DNA of 34,359 nt, taken from positions 1 to 34,359 of the forward strand of contig CAXKVV010000531.1 of assembly GCA_964058805.1 (NCBI GenBank). Direction: 5' to 3'. A program made the translations under genes and the position numbers. The DNA is from Schoenoplectus triqueter. Its lineage: Eukaryota > Streptophyta > Magnoliopsida > Poales > Cyperaceae. Of this stretch, positions 11,850-23,245 are shown in pieces. Positions within the stretch are counted from its first letter, which is position 1. Every line of letters starts with the position of its first letter. The notes beneath the pieces were generated by a model. It did no database searches, was not told the DNA's origin, and was given only the letters and a program-made list of their open reading frames with translations.

Positions 11850-14800
11850 ATGGGATCTCTGGCCCCGTATGACAATGAGGTGGTGAAATCCCCAATGGAT
11901 AAGAGGTCGTACAAGACCGTACATCTATCTAATGGCCTCTTCGCGTTACTAGTGCACGATCCGGAGATCTACCCCGAGCTTGATTCAATCGAAGGAGGAG
12001 GAGATGGTAGGGAACGAAATGGAGAGGAGGAGGCAGAGAATGGACACGGAGAAATCAACGGCGACGAATCCGATGGGAACGAAGACAAGCGAAAAACGGC
12101 CGCCGCTTCTCCACCTACCAAAAAGGTAATCAACTTATCGTTATTTTTTGCAAGACCCTCACAAATTTAGTATTTGCTTTTCTAGAATTTTTTATCAACT
12201 TGCCACCTAATTTCTCTGTTCCGCCACTGCGGCGTCAGCAACTTCTCTCATTTAAAAATATTTTGGGCTGAATGAGTCAAATCCGGCCCAGCGTCGTACG
12301 GTTTCTGTTCTCAAATATCAGCCTAGCCTAGCATCCATAATAAGTGCACTAAGTTGTCAACGGTTAACCTGAAAACTGAAATGCATATAAGTTGAGGGGA
12401 GAACAAATTCCTACTTCATTTGTGTCTGATTATTCTTCAAAAGCATTCAACAATTCATGCAAGTCAAATGTTATGAAATCTTAGTGTCATTGTAAAAGTT
12501 CATGAGGTCAAATGAACTATGACAAAATAATTGTAATGTGAGGTTGATTTTTCATTCTCTTGAAATTTTAGATATGAACTCTAATTTTAGAACTTTATGT
12601 GGGTATGCGTAACTCATTGCGTACACAATAATAGCAATAGGTTGGTATTGTTGTTTGGAATTCGGAATGATGGGGTACTAAAAAGTAATAATTTGATACC
12701 TCCTTTAGTTTGATACTGAAACCTTACAGCGGAATGTGGATTCTCCTTGTTCATTTTAAGCAAGTTTGCTCTCTTCCTGTCATCCTGCACCTATAGTGAT
12801 GTTTACAAGAAAACACCAAATGTTCACTATTTGTCATTTTTCAGGCTGCGGCAGCAATGTGTGTAAGAATGGGTAGCTTCTCTGATCCACCTAATGCTCA
12901 GGGCCTGGCTCACTTTTTAGGTTTGGAAAACCTTATCTTGGCATCTTTCTATTTGACATTATATCTTAGTTGATCCTGCAGTCTCATGAATGATATTTAC
13001 AGAGCACATGCTTTTCATGGGAAGTTCTGAATTTCCAGATGAAAATGAGGTTTGTACAGTAAATTCTTTCTTTTATTCTCTTTAGCTTCTCACTGTTTGT
13101 TATTTATTGAAGTGAGTGCGCAGAGACACTCACTCAAAGATCGATGTTTAGTTCTCTCTAGTTCTCTTACTGTGTTTCTAGTATGCTAGTTACTTGTCAA
13201 AACATGGGGGTTCTTCAAATGCTTTCACAGAATGGGAATACACTTGTTACTTCTTTGATGTAAATCATGAATTTCTCCTGGGGGCATTGCAAAGGTAATC
13301 ACACTTGCTGATTTATCCTATACTTGTCACTTGCACTGTACAAAATCTGGTTTAGACAAGGTGTACTTACTTTTGAAGGTTTTCTCAATTCTTCATATCA
13401 CCTCTTGTTAAGGAGGATGCTTTGGAGCGTGAGGTTTTAGCAGTTGATTCAGGTACTGTATTTCATTTTTGGTATTTTGTTGATTGTTCTTTGGTTAAAT
13501 ATTGTCCTATTATTATCATTATTTATGCTCCTTTTTCTCAAATCCTAGAATTCAACCAGGTATTGCAAAATGACAGCTGTCGTCTGTCACAACTTCAATG
13601 TCAAACTGCATCTCCTAATCATCCAGTGAACAAATTTTCATGGGGTATGTTCCCTCAGTATATAAAATACCACTTCATGTTTAATAGTATATTTTAGAAA
13701 TCTTTTGTCATATAGTTGTGACATTTTCTCCTAGGAAACAAAAGGAGCCTGTATGAAGCCATGGGAAATGGTGTTAATATGCGTGAAGAAGTCTTAAAAA
13801 TGTTCAATGAAAATTACCATGGGGGGATGATGAAGCTAGTTGTAATTGGAGGAGGTATGTTTCTGAATTATCATTGGTACAACGTATTTTTTTATTGGAG
13901 TTGTAATTTTATCTTCAAGTAACCCATTTTTCTCTCTCACAGAGCCAATTGAAATGCTAGAGGATTGGGTCAGGAAGTTGTTTATCAAGGTTAAAGCCGG
14001 TCTGCCAGTGAGTATAGTTGTTGAGGAAAAGCTTACAACATTTTGGAAACGTGGGAAACAATACAAATTAGAAGCCGTCAAAGATGTACACAACCTGGAC
14101 TTGTCATGGATGCTGCCGTGTTTACACCGTGAATACCTGAAGAAGCCACATTGTTACTTGTCACATCTCCTTGGCCATGGTATTTCAGTTTAGGAGTTTT
14201 TCCTGAAAAAGTACCAACTGTTTACCAAAGTTTCAAAACACGTGATGTAGGGTATCTGAAGTGCCCTCTGCTTATTAGTATTCGATAAAGATCCATGATT
14301 TTCAGTGTTGCTAACATTGATTGTGATTTTATGTTTATGTACTACAGAAATTGTGTGCTAGCTTTACAAAATGGGTAACTTAATTCAGAATGTACGCCAA
14401 TCATCCGGAAACAGTTTTTCTTTGAAAAAGAATGTAGCTGAAATTGTATAGAATTATCTGCTAATAATCACAAGTGCCTCAGTTTCCAGAAGGCATTTTT
14501 TTATTTCAGTATTGTGCATGTTTGGATAAATTGGAGGAGATCTTTCCAGTTTTGCTGAAGTTTTATAAAATTGGTTTCAGAGGGGAAAGGGAGTTTATGC
14601 TCTTTGCTGAAAGCGAAGGGATGGGCTACTTCTGTAAGGGCCGGTGTGAATAGTGAAGGAACACATAGATCTGCTTTTGCATACATTTTTTCTGTGACCA
14701 TTCAGCTCACTTCTGAAGGATTGGAGAAGGTGACTCATAGTTGATTGTAATATATGCATCAGTTTTTTTTTTTTTGATACACTATAGTGTTAATCCCTCC

Positions 14801-17800
14801 CTCTGTATTTTCCATAAGCCAACTAGAAAAAAGAAGAAGAAAAAGTACTAACAAAATGCTTTGCCAGATGTATGACGTGATTGGTGTGGTTTACCAGTAC
14901 ATCAAGTTAGTACAACAATCCAAACCGCAAGAGTGGATATTTAAAGAGCTCCAAGAAATTGGAAATATGGAGTTCAGATTTACTGAAGAACAATCTCAGG
15001 GTGACTATGCAGTGGATCTTTCAGGTTAATTCTTTCAATCTCAAAGGGTTTATTTTTTAATTGTTTATCATGAAACCAAAAAATTATTATTGTCTGCAAA
15101 TTCTGTATTAGTTGCTTCTTTTTGTAAGTCTTTGCTACAGTTTATTCTGCTTGTATGTGCTCTCAGATTAGTGACTTGAAACACCTATTGCAGTAAGTTC
15201 ACTGTTTTACCCGGAGAAACATATCATTTGCGGTGCATATGTTTATGAAGAGTGGGACCCAACTCTAATAGAGCATATCTTGAGCTTTTTCTATCCAGAA
15301 AATATGAGGATTGATCTGCTTACTAAATCATTTGACAAGGATACAACAGGTATACAGATTACACAATTATCTTTTACTCGTTTCTCTAGTTAACTGTTGA
15401 TTGTTGATTTATGATGTGGTGGGATACTTTACCAACTAGGTTGATATTGGTAGATAATTCAATTTCTATTTCCATTTTCTCTTTTGTTTTTCCTGCAATT
15501 TGATAGAGCCACTCTAATTAGGGGGCAAGCATGGACCAGAGGCAATTTTAACTTTCTGACTAGTGGGCAATTTTAAGTATCTAATTTGTACTAAATACTA
15601 TAATCTGGTTAAAATTCAGCTGTTCAATACGAACCATGGTTTGGTTCTTGCTACATAGAGGAGGACATCACACTGGATGTCCTTGATGCCTGGCGAGACC
15701 CAGTAAAGATAGATCTGTCCCTGCATCTACCGCCAAAAAACGTGTTTATTCCATCTGATTTCACTCTACGAAGTGCCGGCCTTCCAAAATCTCTGAAAAT
15801 CTCCAAGCCAAAGTGCATTTTGGATGAGCCACTGATCAAGCTATGGCATAAAATGGATCGGACATTTAATGTACCCCGTGCCAATGTATACTTTGTCATA
15901 TCGCTGAAGGATGCATATAGTAGCCTCAAGAACTCTCTGTTAACTGAGCTTTTTGTTGATCTTCTGAGTGATGCTTTAAATGAGCTATTATATCAGGTAG
16001 AAAAGAAAATATCACTTGATTTTGGCTAACCCCTTTCAATCATAAAACAAACTAGAAAGGGAAAAGAGCACATAAGACAACAAATTAGTTTGGTTTCAGC
16101 GTTAGCATTTTTCTTTTTGAAGTGTTAATTAAAATTTTGTGAAATAATTACTTACACTACTCTATCTTATGTCATTCACTTTTGCCCCCATGTACTTTTT
16201 CCTTGACTCTTGTCTTTTCTACAATTTTCAGGCAGGTATTGCTGGTTTGGGAAACTCTCTATGTAACTTCGATGACAAGATGCAAATTCGGATTTGGGGT
16301 TACAATGACAAACTATCAGTTCTGCTTTCGAAAATTTTGCTGGCATTCAGTTCCTTCTCACCTGCTATTGATAGATTTAAGGTTTAGCCAATACTTAGTT
16401 ATTTTTTCTTGTTGACATTGAGTGCCTGGGTGAATTTTTCAAATGCCATCGAAATGTTACAACTGAGGTTAAGTCAATAAAAATTAGCCAAATTGCAAAA
16501 ATAGTGGGGTATACATCCATGAAAAGAATTCAACTTTTACACAAGTTCAGTTTTTGACAGAATCTTACAATTGTTTGCCAGGATATAAAGGAGGATATGG
16601 AGAGAGCCTATAGAAACTCCAACTTGGAGCCTCTTGACCATTCAGCCAACTTGAGGTTGCATATATTGTATGAAAGAAGTTGGGAACTAGAGGAGCAACT
16701 ATCAACTCTCCAAAATTTGACACTTTCTGATTTACTAGACTTTAGACCCAATCTTCTCTCTCAGGTATTGAAGTCATATTTTCTTCTCCCTTATGTATAT
16801 TAAATTAAAATATTTAAATTAAGCACCAGTCTTTCAAAAAAGCATATTTGATTGCCTATTGCATTTATCCCCTGAAAACTTCCGAAATAATGAAATATCA
16901 TGTAATCAAAACCAGAAATGTTATGGCTTCCTTTTCTGAAGATGCTCATGAATAATAACTCTTGTAACCAGAGAATCTTGCATGCCCCTCCTTGCCATTA
17001 CAACAACAACAACATGTGAAATTATCTTAAAACAAATAAAAAGAGTTTCTACTTTCTTATGAGTTTCTAGTAAAAAGCATTTTAATATTGCAGATGCATA
17101 TAGAAGGGCTCTGCCATGGAAATTTAACAGAACAGGAGGCTGTTGACATATCAAATATTATCACAAACACCTTGCATGTGAAGCCATTACCTAAGGAATT
17201 GCGGTATTATGACAAGGTTCTAAGCATTCCAACTGGCACATCACTACTTAGAAGTGTGAATGTGAAGAACAAACTCGAAGCTAATTCTGTAGTTGAGGTA
17301 TTGCTTTTTTTTTGTTAGATGCAGGTTTTAAGTAAATTTTGACGAACTTTCTTAACATAACTGAAAGGATTCTCCTTCACCTTCATTTATATGATAACTT
17401 CTTTTTTTCTTTGTGATAGCTTTATTACCAATTTGAACAACAACTCAGAGGAAGAGAAGCGATCAGATTAGGCGTTGCCACTGATCTTTTTGGTGATCTA
17501 ATTAGTGAACCCTTCTTTGATCAGTTGAGGTATAATTTACTGCAAGGAAATGTAATAAAGTTTCTCTTAATGTTTTGTAATGATGTTATATATATGCTGA
17601 TTTATCTTCTTAAAACAGGACCAAAGAGCAGCTTGGTTACACTGTTACCTGTGGCCCACGTTTGACAACTGATGTGCTAGGTTTTTGCTTCATTATCCAA
17701 TCATCAGAGTATAATCCATTTCATTTGCAAAGTAGGATAGACAACTTTATTGACGGTCTTCAGAAATTGCTTGTACGTTTCTCAACTTGAAATATTTTAC

Positions 17801-18302
17801 TATTTCGAATGTGATATGCAAGTTTCTGATTTAAAAGTTTATGGTCAATTTTGTAGGCTGGTATTGATGATGGCACCTTTGATCATCACATGAGTGGATT
17901 AATAGCTAATAAACTGGAGAAGGTTCCTTCACTTGTACGGGAAGCTGATATTTATTGGGATGAGATTACAATGCAAAGGTAATTCATATTTGTGAAAATG
18001 AAATAACTAAAATCAGTGTTGTTGCAGCCTTCTAAATGCTTAGCTTAAAATTTAGGTACAATTATGATATTTCTAAAGCAGAGGCAGAGGAGCTGAAGAC
18101 TATCCAAAAGAGAGATGTCATTGATTTATACAATACTTACATAAAACCGGATTCTCAGAAGTGTAGACGACTTGCTATCCATGTATGGGGTTGCAATACA
18201 GTTATCGCTGATGTGGCCAAGATTCAACAGAATTCATGGAAGGTTATAGATGATATTGATTCCCTTAAGTTGTCATCAGAATTTTATTCATGCCTGCGCT
18301 GA
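11850..18302 (+). CDS. Nardilysin-like zinc metallopeptidase (insulinase family M16A)
   Basis: Nineteen exons: 11850-12125, 12845-12920, 13003-13049, 13182-13294, 13379-13452, 13549-13644, 13735-13854, 13943-14179, 14581-14729, 14868-15024, 15194-15349, 15620-15996, 16232-16381, 16582-16764, 17094-17297, 17420-17529, 17619-17772, 17857-17978, 18056-18302. They sum to 3048 bases (1015 aa) with consistent phase and no stop. The inverted zinc motif HFLEH gives His115, Glu118 and His119; the third ligand is Glu196 in [12 protein letters not shown]. An acidic, Gly-rich insert (about residues 47-80) before the zinc domain is the mark of nardilysins over plain insulysins. The C-terminal half keeps the family blocks [23 protein letters not shown] and [11 protein letters not shown]. 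The family cleaves peptides at dibasic sites; the plant substrate is unknown. Length fits the plant family. Some C-terminal blocks differ from the usual plant text, notably exon 13 ([16 protein letters not shown]) and [17 protein letters not shown], which suggests a diverged paralog. Confidence 0.93.
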
Positions 18303-18360
18303 GCAGTTGAATAATGTAATAATATTATTCATGACTGCGCTTCATTTTCATAATGATTGA

Positions 18361-18410
18361 CTATTTTATTGCTGGTCGTCACAAATCACTATTTTATTGC
18401 TGGTCGTCAC
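18361..18410 (+). repeat. 22-bp direct repeat, period 28
   Basis: The segment starting CTATTTTATTGCTGGTCG is present perfectly at 18361-18382 and 18389-18410, just after the nardilysin stop. Probably a small slippage duplication in the 3' untranslated region. Confidence 0.8.
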
Positions 18411-18420
18411 GCCAAATCAC

Positions 18421-18516
18421 CTCTTATTATTATTATCATCATCATCATCATCGTCATTGTCATTGTCATTATCATTATATTGCTATTGCTATTGTTATTA
18501 TTATTATATTGTTATT

Positions 18517-18549
<33 letters not shown>

Positions 18550-18767
18550 ATTATTATTATTATTATTATTTTTTATTGCTATTGCTATTTCTACTACTAC
18601 TATTATTATTATTACTAATATTATTAGTAGTATCATATCATCGTCGTCGTCATCATCATTAGCATTATCATTGATTTTTGATCTTTATAATTTCGGGTTG
18701 AGTTTCATTTTTTAGTCTACCCCAATTTATTTGAGATTAAAGGCTATATTGTTGTTATTGTTTTGTT
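18421..18767 (+). mobile_element. LINE/SINE-type 3' end with expanded microsatellites and TTG-type tail
   Basis: Plus-strand ATT/ATC/GTT microsatellites (18421-18660) lead to TTGATCTTTATAAT and then GTCTACCCCAATTTATTTGA, GATTAAAGGCT and a (TTG)-like tail ending near 18767. The core (18715-18745) matches the reverse complement of 8284-8316 with few changes, and the TGATnTTTGATCTTT segment before it also matches. It can fold as CCCAA / TTGGG-like pairing, partly broken here. No flanking duplication was found. Poly-Leu and poly-Val frames in all three registers come from the microsatellite. Confidence 0.55.
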
Positions 18768-18795
18768 GGATAGATAAAAAGTTGTTCTAAGGTGT

Positions 18796-18810
18796 GCTAA
18801 TCGGATTAGC
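18796..18810. repeat. Perfect palindrome GCTAATCGGATTAGC
   Basis: 7-base arms around a central G, inside a region (18768-18970) where GCTAATC and GGATAGATA recur and which ends in CATTCCATCCAAACAG, wording often seen at ends of small hAT-like elements. The element borders are not clear. Confidence 0.4.
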
Positions 18811-19120
18811 AACTATTCCAAACTGCAGTTCTGTGTTTTGGTGGATAGATAGCTAATCGGAATCATTAGATTAGTATGTTATTCTTGCTGTTCTGCTAAT
18901 CCAACTATATTTTGAATCATTGGACCCCTAATTCCACTGAGCTATCATTCCATCCAAACAGATCACTGGTGGTGTCTTGTATTTTTTTTTTACAGCTCGA
19001 TGCTATTGGAAACTGCATTAACAGAATAAGGAGAAACCAGTTTTTAATTTGCAAGATCATGATCATGCCCATCAGTTGTATAATAAGAGAAGTGCATTTC
19101 TTTCTTTTCTATAAATGGAT

Positions 19121-19338
19121 GGCCTAAGGTGTCTCAAATAGCAGCTAACTAAAATGATCTTGATCATGGATTCAGATATATATAGATACGGATTGAAATT
19201 TAAATACTCAAAACTTCCGTAGACATGGCTTAAGGCGTCTCAAATAACAGCTAACTAAAATGAACTTTAAATGTTCATGGATTCTGATCCCTATAGATAC
19301 AGATTGAAATTTAAAAATACAATTTTTTTTGTAGACTC
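19121..19338 (+). repeat. Tandem duplication, period 106 bp
   Basis: Copy 1 starts at 19121 (GGCCTAAGGTGTCTCAAATA) and copy 2 at 19227 (GGCTTAAGGCGTCTCAAATA). Both continue with GCAGCTAACTAAAATGA-like text, CATGGATTC, a GATACGGATTGAAATTTAAA block and a GTAGAC end. Copies differ by scattered substitutions and short indels. Non-coding. Confidence 0.8.
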
Positions 19339-19421
19339 GATTTGAGAACTATACTTCCATCTTTTGATTAAGAAGGATAAATGATAGTATAACAGTAGAA
19401 TGCATGGTTACCATCTCGAGG

Positions 19422-19853
19422 CACTGATTTTTGAATATAATAATTAGATTAATTATATTATTAATAATAATAACAGGAAAAATAAATTATAATAATAAGA
19501 ATGCACTGCGACTAACGTATAAAATATGCGTCATTGGAATTGACGCATTTAAAAAGATATCACTCTCATTAATGTCTTTTTTTTTTCTCTTTTTCTTATC
19601 TTAAAAGTTGATGTTCAACTAAAGAATGCAAATTTTCAAATTTCTGTCGGTGGGAGTGCGCCACTCCCATTGGCGTGGTTCTCTTTTTTTTTTACAAAGC
19701 TATAAAAAATAAAAAAAATATCATTGTTAGTGACGTATTTTTAAAATGTCACTGACAGTGACGCGCTGCTATTTCTACTAATAAAATTTTATTTTTATCA
19801 TCATTATTAATAATGATATGATTAATCTAATTATTATATTAAAAAAATCAGTG
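19422..19853. mobile_element. CACTA-like miniature inverted-repeat element
   Basis: The ends are inverted repeats of about 65 bases: CACTGATTTTTGAATATAAT on the left, and on the reversed right end CACTGATTTTTTTAATATAA, followed in both by AATTAGATTAATxATATxATT. The interior has three short palindromes: TGCGTCA/TGACGCA near 19530, TGGGAGTG/CACTCCCA around CGC near 19660, and GTCACTGACAGTGAC near 19750. Ends starting CACTG and repeated GTGACGC-type internal motifs fit non-autonomous CACTA transposons. Flanking 3-base duplications do not match; TCTCG is present outside both ends (19414-19418, 19855-19859). No transposase. Confidence 0.65.
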
Positions 19854-22800
19854 GTCTCGCGAAGGGGAACGACATGACGAAGCCCGAAAAAGAAACGTTG
19901 CGTAAATGCCTTCTTATGAAATAACCGAGCAGTTACCAACATGAAGGCACGCATATGAGACTAAATAAAGGGATGTTATCAAAACATAATTCCCCAAGTC
20001 TACACAAGTTTATGTGAAGGGAGGGATCCATTGATAATGGGTTATTTTTAATATTTTGATAACGATTTTTTAAATATATATATATATATATTTAAAAAAT
20101 ATCATAGATATTTATTTATCCCTAAAAATTTGGAGAATAAATAAAAGCAGAGGAAAAGATTAAAGCAACAGAAGCCTCGACTCAGATTCAGGAAGAAAAT
20201 TTAAAAGTCCGAGGATATTTAATTCAAGTCCAGAAACTTCAAAGAAAAAGAAGAATTCAGATAAATACTTAAAAATTAAGATTCTTAGGAAAGAAATTAA
20301 ATATCAAAATTTTAAAATTTTAAATCAAAAACCTCTTTGAAAACTCAAAACTCAGTTTTTATGACACAATCAAAATTTTCATGAATTCTGAAAATTTTAA
20401 CATATTATTTGATACTTTTGAGTTACAAAAGTTAAAGAAATTCTAAATTATCAATTATTATAATGAAAAATTAATTGATGCTTGATTAAAGGGAGAAATG
20501 ATAAATAAAATTTATCATAAAATTTCTCATATTTCAAAAACAATTAAGCAATTTAGATGAAATTTTGTATAAAGAAAAACCTTGAGAAATAATTTAAAAG
20601 CAAATAAAAAATACGAAGAAATCAAAATAAATGGAGGTGTTATTTAGATTTCAAAATGGAGAGGGGCCAACATTTTGATTCCTCCCGTGCGCCATTTCCT
20701 CCTCCCCAATGGCTTCTTATCAAACCTGATTTTGCTCCCTGACAACAAGAACGGAAATGGAGGTTGTGCTCTGATGCGACTAAAACTCACAAGTTATATA
20801 TTGTTGAAAAGAACACAGAGAGAAGAATACAAAGAGATAAAGAACTCATTAAATAATTAAATAATTTATGAGAGAAATGCAGGGGAATTTTTTAATTCAA
20901 AAATAAAATCAATAAGTCTGATCCATAATTGATCAAATTAACATTTTAAATATTTTCTCTGTGATCACGATACTGTTTGATGACTTGATTGAGTTCCAAA
21001 AATTTTAAATTGGTGAGACCATAAACTTACAAATCAGGTCAAAACTGAGTTACTCAAACTCTATATCAGAGTTTTCTATACACTAAACAAGTATTTTTTG
21101 ATCAATTCTTGCTATCAAAAGAACGCTAATAAAGCTTTAAAAAAAATAGTGAAGGGATGAAGGAGATCACTTTATGAGTTTATCAAATTTGAAATAAAAA
21201 ACGAGTTTCAGATGTCCAATTGAAATCCAGTAAGGTATAAAATGCAAGATGAAAGTGTTGTGAAGGTGTAAGAATGCTTGGAAGCTTCTAGAAAGGACTA
21301 GAATGAGGGAAATAACCAAATGATATCTCAGGTGGCAAAGTTGTGAATTTTGACAAAACATAATTAACTTTATTTGTGTTCTCAGTTGTTATAACGTGTC
21401 TCAAATACTTAGAACTAGTACAATATATCACAAAACGTACAAAAAACACAGGAAGAATATGATTGAAAAAAAGATGATGTATGAATGGGTCAAAGTAATA
21501 AGAGCCAAATCGTTACACAATTATTTGAGAATTTTGTAGGGTTGAAGACCAAAATAATTTAATTTCAATAAATTAGGATTAAAGATCAATTTATTACCCA
21601 ATATTTGATGTTTAATATAGGAGAAAAAAGAATATAACAAATTAGACATGATTTGGAGAAAGAAACAACAAAAATATGGATTTTCATAGCCATCTGAGCA
21701 TTCGTGCAGACCCCCTGTGCGGACTTGAGCCCGGGGTCGAGCAGTTTTCAACATGATCTCCTGACGGTTATTTGTATTTTATGAAATAACCGCTTTGATT
21801 TTTTTCAATATTCTTGGTCTCGTTTCGCTCTTGACAACGAGAAGAAGACAACCATTGAGGTCTCATAACTGAAATAGAATTTTAAGGAGGCAAAAAATAT
21901 AAAAGACTTAAATGGTTCAGAATTAAAGAAAGAAAACTTTTTTCTTTCTTCTCCAACTTTTTTTTGTTCTCTGTCTCATGTGTATCTTTTTACCTTTTTC
22001 TTTTATTGTTTATTGCCTCATTGAATACTAAACTATCATTTTCTAAGGTTTAGAACATATATTTTGATACTTTTATTGCTTTAATTTGAATATTATAATT
22101 ATTTTACTTTGGTCTTTTTTTGATCTAAAGAATTAGGTGATGAATTGAATGTTTAGGTAGTGGCCAATACTTGAACTTGTGCAGAAATTGACCAATTAGA
22201 TATTTATGCAAAATTCAAGGTTTAAGACTAAATATCAAAATGAAACGTCGATTGTCTGGCTTAAACCAAAACTTGAAAAAAATAATTTCGTTAGATGTCT
22301 TAGTACCTTCAGAGACTCAGATTTGAATCTTATTGTTGAGTCCATTAGGGGATTGATGTCTTAAGATATAACTCGGCCAATCACAAAAAATAGTGCGTTT
22401 AGGGTATGTCACAAAATAAAATTCATCCTAAATAGGGGACTACACTACAAAAGTAGGTAAATTCTAAATTAGGATTGAGAAACCCTCAATAGCAATTATA
22501 TGAGAAAATTTGGAAGGTAATTTGGATTAATTTAGAATAATTATAGCTCGAAATCTCTTGATGTTTTCTATTTTCTGAAATTTCTTGATTTACTTGTTTT
22601 AAATTTAGGATAACATTTACTTTTCTTATTTATTTAGCGTAAAATTAGGATTAGATCACCATCTCATTTTTTATTTTTTTAGATAATTAAAAATTAAATT
22701 ACTTAGTATCAAAATCTATCTATGTGGATCGACCCCTAATTATATGTTAGATTTGTACGCTTGTAAACCCAACATTTTAAGTATATTTCAGGATATATTT

Positions 22801-22858
22801 TTATTTACACCTGACACACATTATAAAAAAACTCAAACCATTCTCGTATACCTACTTA
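19854..22858. other. Long repeat-derived intergenic stretch without genes
   Basis: AT-rich sequence with small GC-richer islands (about 19855-19950, 20660-20790, 21690-21780). TTATGAAATAACCG is found at 19914-19927 and 21779-21792, and GAGCAGTTxxCAACATGA at about 19927 and 21739, which suggests worn copies of one repeat family. GTGGATCGACCC at 22720-22740 recalls text seen in plant LTR elements, but no LTR pair, primer site or polymerase frame can be shown. No credible protein. Confidence 0.5.
20065..20100. repeat. Perfect 36-bp AT palindrome
   Basis: Two 18-base arms of ATTTTTTAAATATATATA with no spacer form a perfect inverted repeat. It may be a cruciform-prone (TA)n site. Confidence 0.9.
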
Positions 22859-22911
22859 CCACATTGGAGGCATATTTAAACACTTATTCTCCACATTGGA
22901 GGCATATTTTT
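22859..22911 (+). repeat. Short direct repeat CCACATTGGAGGCATATTT
   Basis: Two copies about 32 bases apart (near 22859 and 22891), each followed by T/A-rich text. A small tandem duplication, non-coding. Confidence 0.7.
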
Positions 22912-23029
22912 AAAATTATTATAATTTTTGGAGTTTTTTTATATATTTTTTTGAATTTTTGAAAGCTCATTTAGCTAATTATAATATTCTAATTCATAAT
23001 AAAATAAAAAAACTCTTTGAAATTATGAT

Positions 23030-23245
23030 GCCGGCTGGTATAAAGCCATAAGTGTCTAGTTTTGAAAAGCGATAAAGCTTGTGTCGACTATCTATAGCTG
23101 TGAATGCTTGTTATTACTTAGAATACAAAAGCAATCCTTAATTTTAATAACAAATAATAAAACTTTTTTAAATTTGGTACCTACTAATATAAAGTTGTGA
23201 GTGCTCAATTTTGAATAATTATAAAGCTTATGCCAATTATCTACG
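23030..23245 (+). repeat. Diverged direct duplication, period 149 bp, abutting the nardilysin relic
   Basis: TATAAAG landmarks at 23039 and 23188 are followed by similar text: GTGTCTAGTTTTGAA against GTGCTCAATTTTGAA, ATAAAGCTTGTG against ATAAAGCTTATG, and CTATCTA against TTATCTA. By eye about two thirds of positions agree. The second copy stops where homology to nardilysin exon 13 begins. Confidence 0.5.

Noticed and set aside
18353..18715. Poly-Leu, poly-Val and poly-Ile frames in all three registers
   Set aside because: All come from an ATT/GTT/ATC microsatellite.
19854..22760. Full-length LTR retrotransposon
   Set aside because: No long terminal repeat pair, tRNA primer site, or gag/pol frame could be found, only scattered suggestive words.
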